From contig JAUPFP010000011.1 of assembly GCA_036925085.1 (NCBI GenBank), positions 1,161,001 to 1,225,000 of the forward strand: a stretch of DNA of 64,000 nucleotides, in the 5' to 3' direction. Source of the DNA: Brachycybe producta (Eukaryota > Arthropoda > Diplopoda > Playtdesmida > Andrognathidae). The notes beneath the pieces were generated by a model, which did no database searches, was not told the origin of the DNA, and saw only the letters and a list, made by a program, of their open reading frames with translations. The translations under genes were made by a program, and so were the position numbers. Shown here piece by piece: positions 58,515 to 64,000 of the stretch (within the stretch, counting starts at the first letter, position 1; every line of letters starts with the position of its first letter).

Positions 58515-59122
58515 AAGGTGGGATTCCTGCGCGTCTGCGGACAGCATCTGCATCCTGGCGGCCTGCGGCCGGATTGCTTTCAAAATATCTTTATCTGAGC
58601 AGTTCCTTTTATACGTATGCGTCTTGCAACCAGAGTGTGCGATCGTCGTCTCTACTGATGCAGTGTTGTTTTGTTGGTGTGTCTACGTGTCGGAAAATGA
58701 AAGTTGACCCATGACTGATAATACTAGCATCAGGAGACTCTCCCTTGCCTCGGTTGCGAGACGCAAAGCCTGTAGGTTTTGCCACCTCTAGGCTTCCCCG
58801 GCACATCCATAGCCGCGTTCGCGTTCTCAACATGATTCGTTTGGTGCCTCTCGTGGCCAAGGCAAGAGAGGGTCTCCTGATGCTATTACCATGGGTCAAG
58901 TTGTATTTTCCGACACGTAGACACACCAACGAAACAACTACAATAAGCACAAAGGAGTATAGACGCCGGCCGCACTGCAGATACGCTTGCTGCATACTCT
59001 GGATGCCAGACGAATATGCATCGATGGAACTGCTCAGGTAAAGAGAACTATTGAACGCATTCTGGCCGCAGGCTGACTGGACGCAGACACCATCCGCAAA
59101 CGTGCCAGAAGAATCCCACCTT
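58515..59122. mobile_element. fold-back DNA element with long terminal inverted repeats
   Basis: AAGGTGGGATTC at the left and GAATCCCACCTT at the right. The arms (about 240 bp) share GTGTGTCTACGTGTCGGAAAA and TCAGGAGACTCTC with their inverses. The spacer near 58745-58850 is GC-richer. Target duplication unclear. Overlapping open frames on both strands are products of the arms. Confidence 0.75.
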
Positions 59123-61257
59123 TAAGATTAAACCTAAAAACAAGGAATCCAGATTTAATTCTCATACTGTAGTATCATAGAACACATGTAGGTTTTCAAA
59201 AATTCATGTATTTTAAACTAATATTGATACAAATGAATAAATTTTGTTTATAATCGTACTTTTGTTTTTCCACAAAAAGTGTACTGCCACCCACATGCGT
59301 GGGCCGCCTGACACACGTTTGTGAGTGACCTCAACAACAAAGCCCTGAAGGTGGTAAATCCTTCGTTGCGCCTTAGAAAGGCCATGTTAAAAAGTGAAAA
59401 TAATTGGCAAAATGATGAAACTTTTTGACAATTGTTTTGTGTTCTAAACAGTTTTAATAATCGTTTCTTTCCGAAAAACATTCTAGAAAATTGTTTTCTA
59501 TTTTGAGAAGGAAAACACAATAGTTTCTAAAATTCAGAGAATTTTTTCTGACTTTGCATCTCCAATTTAGGTAATGTTTGGAACCAGGTGCAGAAATTGG
59601 TCAGTTTGACCGATGGCTGGGATGTGGCTGTTGTGGCCCCGCCTGGTAAAAAGTTTTTAAAAAAAGTGCACTGATAAGCTTGGGGCTTCTTGTCTTGGTT
59701 TTTTTTTTTGGAAAAGTATCTTCGGAGAAGGCAGGTTGCAAACTCTGAGGATGTCACATATAAGCCTACTGTATTTCACTTTTAGTTTGTAACAGTATGC
59801 AATAACCTGCATAGTAAAGTATCTCTTCACGTGTCACCTAGCCTAAAATGGTTCAATATGGCAGACACTTTACCATACAACAACAAGCAATGCTACCATG
59901 GAGCAAACTTTAATTTTTTTCAACTGGTTCAGTGATGCGTGATGAGAGAACAATAAAGTATTCTGTATTGGAAACAAATTAAGTTGATTGTTTTCATCAT
60001 TAGAATGCTGGACATCAATGAGAAATAAGAAATAACCAGCTGAGTAAATGATGTAGGTTATAAGGCAATATTTGTTCGTGCCATTTTTTCGTGTTTAATT
60101 TTTCCTTAGCAGGATTAGTTTAGAAGATACTCATTTTTGAAAAAATAGGTATTTTATGTCCACCTTGTTTGGTGGTATCACTGTTAAGTATGCTTTAAAG
60201 AAAAGTAAAAAGCAAATGTTTTGATTTTAATGTATGAACATATTAACATGGCACTGAATTAGCCACCACTTAAGAGCATAGACATATTAGACACTCAGTT
60301 TCACATGCCATGTGAGATAGTAAATTTTGCTGTTCAAAGAAGTAGCTCAAATGGTAGTACTTAGCAACTAAACAGCAATTTCTAAGGCCATAAATTTACA
60401 TTAATTTATAAGGAACATACCAAGGAATGCACACAATTTTTTCTTAAAAGACCGAAAGGTGACTAGCAAAATGGATATTTTTGAAATCAAGCAAATGTGG
60501 GGTGAAGCAAATTAGCATAATTCAAAACATGTAAAAAAAAAATAAAAACCCCTTTAAATATTGCAATAAAGATATTAATACCAGACCAGAACTTCCGATA
60601 AGAGATTACAATGTCAACTATCGTTACAAATTTAACTTAAAACATTATGGTTGATATAATCGAGACCATGTTTTTTTTTGGATACATTAAATTTCGCTTA
60701 ATCTTGCGTTTATGGAGTCATATATATGCAGCACGTGCACGCTAGAGTGTCTTCGCTCTTAAAAGCCTAGACAACTCAGTTTCTAAAAGGTTTATTTTGT
60801 TAGTCACTTCTCGGTTTTTGAAGTCATTTTTCAGCTTTAAGAAAAATTCAGTGTATTCTTTAGTATGTTCTATAGGTATTAATTAGGTATAAATTAATGA
60901 CTTTCTATTGTCGTTTAGTTGTAATAGCCAATTCGGCAACGTTTGAACCATAAAATTGACCATGTCTCATAGAACGTGAAACTCTGGATTCCCTAAGTCT
61001 CTTAATTGATTTAATGAACCATTCTGAAGGCCAAGTGTAATGTAGAAGCAATTGAAGGTTGTTGTTTGCTGCAATCTAAAGCATTTTATTTGTGTAATGC
61101 ACAATTGCCTGAAATGAAAAAGACTTGCCAACATCATTTCTTCTATTGGACTAGACTATACGTTTGTATTGTGTATTTATTTTTGAAAATATATGCAATT
61201 TTGTCCAGATATAGAACACACATTGCATTAAGTAAACAATAACAATATTGAAATGTT

Positions 61258-61259
<2 letters not shown>
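59123..61259. other. intergenic, no gene seen
   Basis: Open frames at 59248-59757 are unsupported. Phrases near 60480-60660 resemble 26100-26370 (CATGTTTTTGGA, AAATTTCGCTTAAT), suggesting another old repeat shared by both places. Confidence 0.4.

Positions 61260-61300
<41 letters not shown>
61260..61300. repeat. (TA)n microsatellite, insertion site of Tc1 copy C
   Basis: About 40 bp of TA on the left of the element, and TATATATATATG continues on its right at 62865. Confidence 0.9.
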
Positions 61301-61303
<3 letters not shown>

Positions 61304-62864
61304 TGCGTTTCATATATATAGACGCACCCCAAAAATTGGTTATAACTCGAGTTATAGTCAATGGATTCACCTGAAATTTTCAGCATAAAGAGATCATCTT
61401 ATATTCTAAACTTTCTGCTAGGCAGAAATTTTTTTCTTTAAAAGGTAAAAATTAAAAAAATTAAAAACTGGAAAATGACCGTTTCATAATTATAGACGCA
61501 CTAATGAACTTTTCACTTTTATTAATTATTGTGACAAAATAACATGCTGAATCATTAAAAATAGTAAGGTATACAACTGTTATGATGTTTCAAAACTTAA
61601 AACATTCTTTTTTACAGAATTAAACAATATTTATAAGCAAATTTGCAGAAATTCTACCCCGAAACAGCTAAAATGGGACTTTTCAACTCTGCTATTGTAG
61701 TATAATCATAGCAATCTGTAAATCATTATTGTATGATGTTGTCCCGAAAGTTCTCTGTAAGATTTAAGTCCGGGGACACCCTGGCCATTCGAGAGTGGTG
61801 ATATTCTGGTTTCGTAACCATTGATTCCTTAGATTACTGGAGCGAACTGGTGCATTTTCTTGCTCGAATGCTAAGCTAACGCTAGGAAATCGACTTTGGC
61901 AGGTCAGTAAACACTATCATAATAGTTGTCTGATAATAAACATTATTTTTTGGTTGGTTCAAATGCGCTAAATACTTCGCATATTGTTAGGCCACCACCA
62001 CCGACATATCTGAGTGCGTGAAAAAATTCAATCTCGATGATTCTGACGGTTTTTTTTTCTTTCTTCATATTGGAAGGATGTTACGAGAAAAGCACAATAT
62101 TTTCCTAAACAAAATTTCGGCAGTGGGGGAGCCTAATATTATGGGGAACATTTAGTGCCTTTCAAACGAGCAGCTTAGTTTTTGAAACGCGAGCTTAGCA
62201 TTTATTTCAACCCAAATAAATATCAGTGATTATCAGACAATGTTACGAGGGTATGTACTGCCATATTACATCGCTTCTATAGCATTTGCTTAGTATTCCA
62301 GCAAGAAAATGGCCCAGTTTCCTCCAATAACCTAACGAAGGAATGGTTACGGAACCAAAATATCACCACTCTCGAATGGCCGGCGTGTCTCCCAGACTTA
62401 AATCCTGATGAAAACGTTTGGGACATCATTGTACATGATGATTAAGCAGATTGCCATCATGATAATACAATATCAAAGCTGAAAATTGCCATTTTAGCTC
62501 CTTTTCAGTAGAATTTCGGTAAATTTGCTTATAAATATTGTTTAATTCTGTAAAAAAGAATGTTTTAAGTTTTGAAACATCATAACAGTTGTATACCTTA
62601 CTATTTTTAATGATTCAGCATGTTATTTTGTCACAATAATTAATAAAAGTGAAAAGTTCATTAGTGCGTCTATAATTATGAAACGGTCATTTTCCAGTTT
62701 TTAATTTTTTTAATTTTTACCTTCTAAAGAAAAAAATTTCTGCCTAGCAGAAAGTTTAGAATATAAGATGATCTCTTTATGCTGAAAATTTCAGGTGAAT
62801 CCATTGACTATAACTCGAGTTATAACCAATTTTTGGGGTGCGTCTATATATATGAAACGCACTG
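61301..62864. mobile_element. palindromic Tc1-like element, copy C
   Basis: Nearly identical to 28491-30051 across 1.56 kb in the same orientation, with only scattered base or one-base length differences (for example GTCCGGGG versus GTCGGGG in the left arm). Flanked by TA within a TA microsatellite. Right arm again encodes LTKEWLRNQNITTLEWPAC and PDLNPDENVWDII. The shared defects show amplification of an already defective palindrome. Confidence 0.9.
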
Positions 62865-63031
62865 TATATATATATGACAACAATGGCAATAATGACAACA
62901 AATGAAGGTAACAAATTATACTAGACATGCAGTTAGTATCGGATTTACATGCATATTATTGGCACTGCTTAGCATTTATATTGTAACAAATCACACATTA
63001 TCGTTTTGGGATCACCCTTAGAAAGTAAAGA

Positions 63032-63567
63032 ATGTTATCGACAGGTTCTCACCTCATGCTTGGGGGTGGTTGGGAGGTCATCGAGATGATTCCTCCCTGC
63101 ACACCAAGATGAGAAGAATGGACAAGAGACATACATCGGCGATTTTTATAGGATTTTTATAGGACTTTATCAATGATGCAGAACTCTTGATCCATGAGAA
63201 TCTTTTTAAAGCTTCTAAGAAGGATGAAAAATATCCTTCTTAATTGTATTAATTTATTTCCATCTTATAGATATTTTGTTATATTTTTCATGTAATTATT
63301 TAAGGTCCTGGTTGTGTCCAAGAAACTTGGACACACCTGGCGCCTTTGTTGTACAAATCACATGTTGTATTGTTATCGATTGATATAAAAACAGGATCAT
63401 GTGGATTGAGAGACAGATTGGCTAGTACAGCGAATATTGCATCACCTATCTGAAACTCTTCTCTCAATTCACAGCGAGTCGCTGTCTTTGAATAAAGAGA
63501 TTGTATTGCATAACCAAGATCTATGTGTGGACTCTGTTTATTTTCGGGACGTGGGACTTTATGTTAC
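63032..63567 (+). mobile_element. possible LTR
   Basis: A TATA-like GATATAAAAACAGG at about 63378, then TTGAATAAAGAGATTG (poly(A) signal) and a TTATGTTACA end near 63567 fit LTR organisation. The left boundary TGTTATCGACAGG is tentative. No paired LTR is in the window. Confidence 0.45.
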
Positions 63568-63569
63568 AG

Positions 63570-64000
63570 CCACCACTTGACCAAATGATTCGACCGACAG
63601 AAGAAGTATCCAGCAGCCACGTGTAAGCTAATTCGACACTGCTATTTTCTACTTCTGGACTCCTGAGGTACCGACCCTTGTGTCTCTGGTGTTCAAGTAT
63701 ACAACACAGGTGCCAATAGACCGAAAGACTTGAGCATCAACGTTCATTCGACACTTTCAAATGGCCACCAGAGATCTCTCTGTGGGCCTTGAGAAAACGG
63801 GAACATTACAATATATTTTCGTGCCCCTCTATATCGCAAAAATATTTTATTAATCGTGATTAGAAATAAATATTCATAAAAAACATACATTGGAAACCGT
63901 TTAACATGAAATGGACTGGAATATTTTTTCGTGTTAAACAAATTCCGTGTAACATAATTTTTTTGAATAATATTGTCATGTGTTTATGGTACTACAATAT
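63570..64000. other. no gene seen
   Basis: Possibly the start of an internal retroelement region, then AT-rich sequence. Nothing recognisable as coding. Confidence 0.35.

Overview
This window is AT-rich, intron-bearing animal DNA that is mostly transposable-element sequence. GT-AG introns, TATA-box promoters, hAT, Tc1 and LTR-retroelement remnants and many palindromic MITEs point to a metazoan, most likely an invertebrate. I cannot name the species. No bacterial features, CRISPR arrays, rRNA or convincing tRNA genes were seen.

The only well-supported host genes are four related genes, all on the minus strand and spread over 7,962-54,596. Each has two exons. Exon 1 (45-63 nt) encodes a signal peptide start and follows a TATA box. 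A phase-0 intron is followed by exon 2, which supplies the end of the signal peptide, a charged propeptide ending in Lys-Arg, and the mature protein. The genes are A (exons 13130-13192 and 7962-8363), B (30184-30228 and 22001-22567), C (49077-49133 and 47021-47524) and D (54540-54596 and 51935-52450). The secretion and processing part is similar in all four, but the mature parts are very different. A has a short acidic repeat followed by a strongly cationic amphipathic helix. B is built of Gly/Ser/Asn decapeptide repeats and Leu-Gly repeats. C is poly-Gly plus Tyr-Gly-Pro repeats. D is poly-Gly plus a Tyr-rich stretch and a Ser run. All four have exactly two cysteines in the mature part, in or beside a hydrophobic or amphipathic C-terminal segment. 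The cluster looks like a rapidly diversifying family of secreted effector or structural precursors, for example antimicrobial/cytolytic peptides or gel, adhesive or silk-like proteins. I do not recognise it as a named family.

Layout: 1-7.9 kb holds repeats, including a degenerate ~160-bp array (1.39-2.33 kb), a possible short exon at 2.33 kb, a (TA)n tract and MITEs. 8-13.2 kb is gene A, with a palindromic Tc1-like element and a MITE in its intron. 14.7-21 kb is a decayed LTR retrotransposon with three later insertions nested in or beside it, next to a segmental duplicate of 11.9-12.6 kb. 21.5-30.2 kb is a MITE and gene B, whose 7.6-kb intron is packed with elements. 31-46 kb is intergenic and full of LTRs, hAT elements and a TTTGCCC-type fold-back minisatellite. 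47-54.6 kb is genes C and D. 55-64 kb is intergenic, with hAT and fold-back elements, a near-identical second copy of the palindromic Tc1 element, and an LTR.

Calls rest on manual translation, splice-site reading and repeat matching. No database search or RNA evidence was available.
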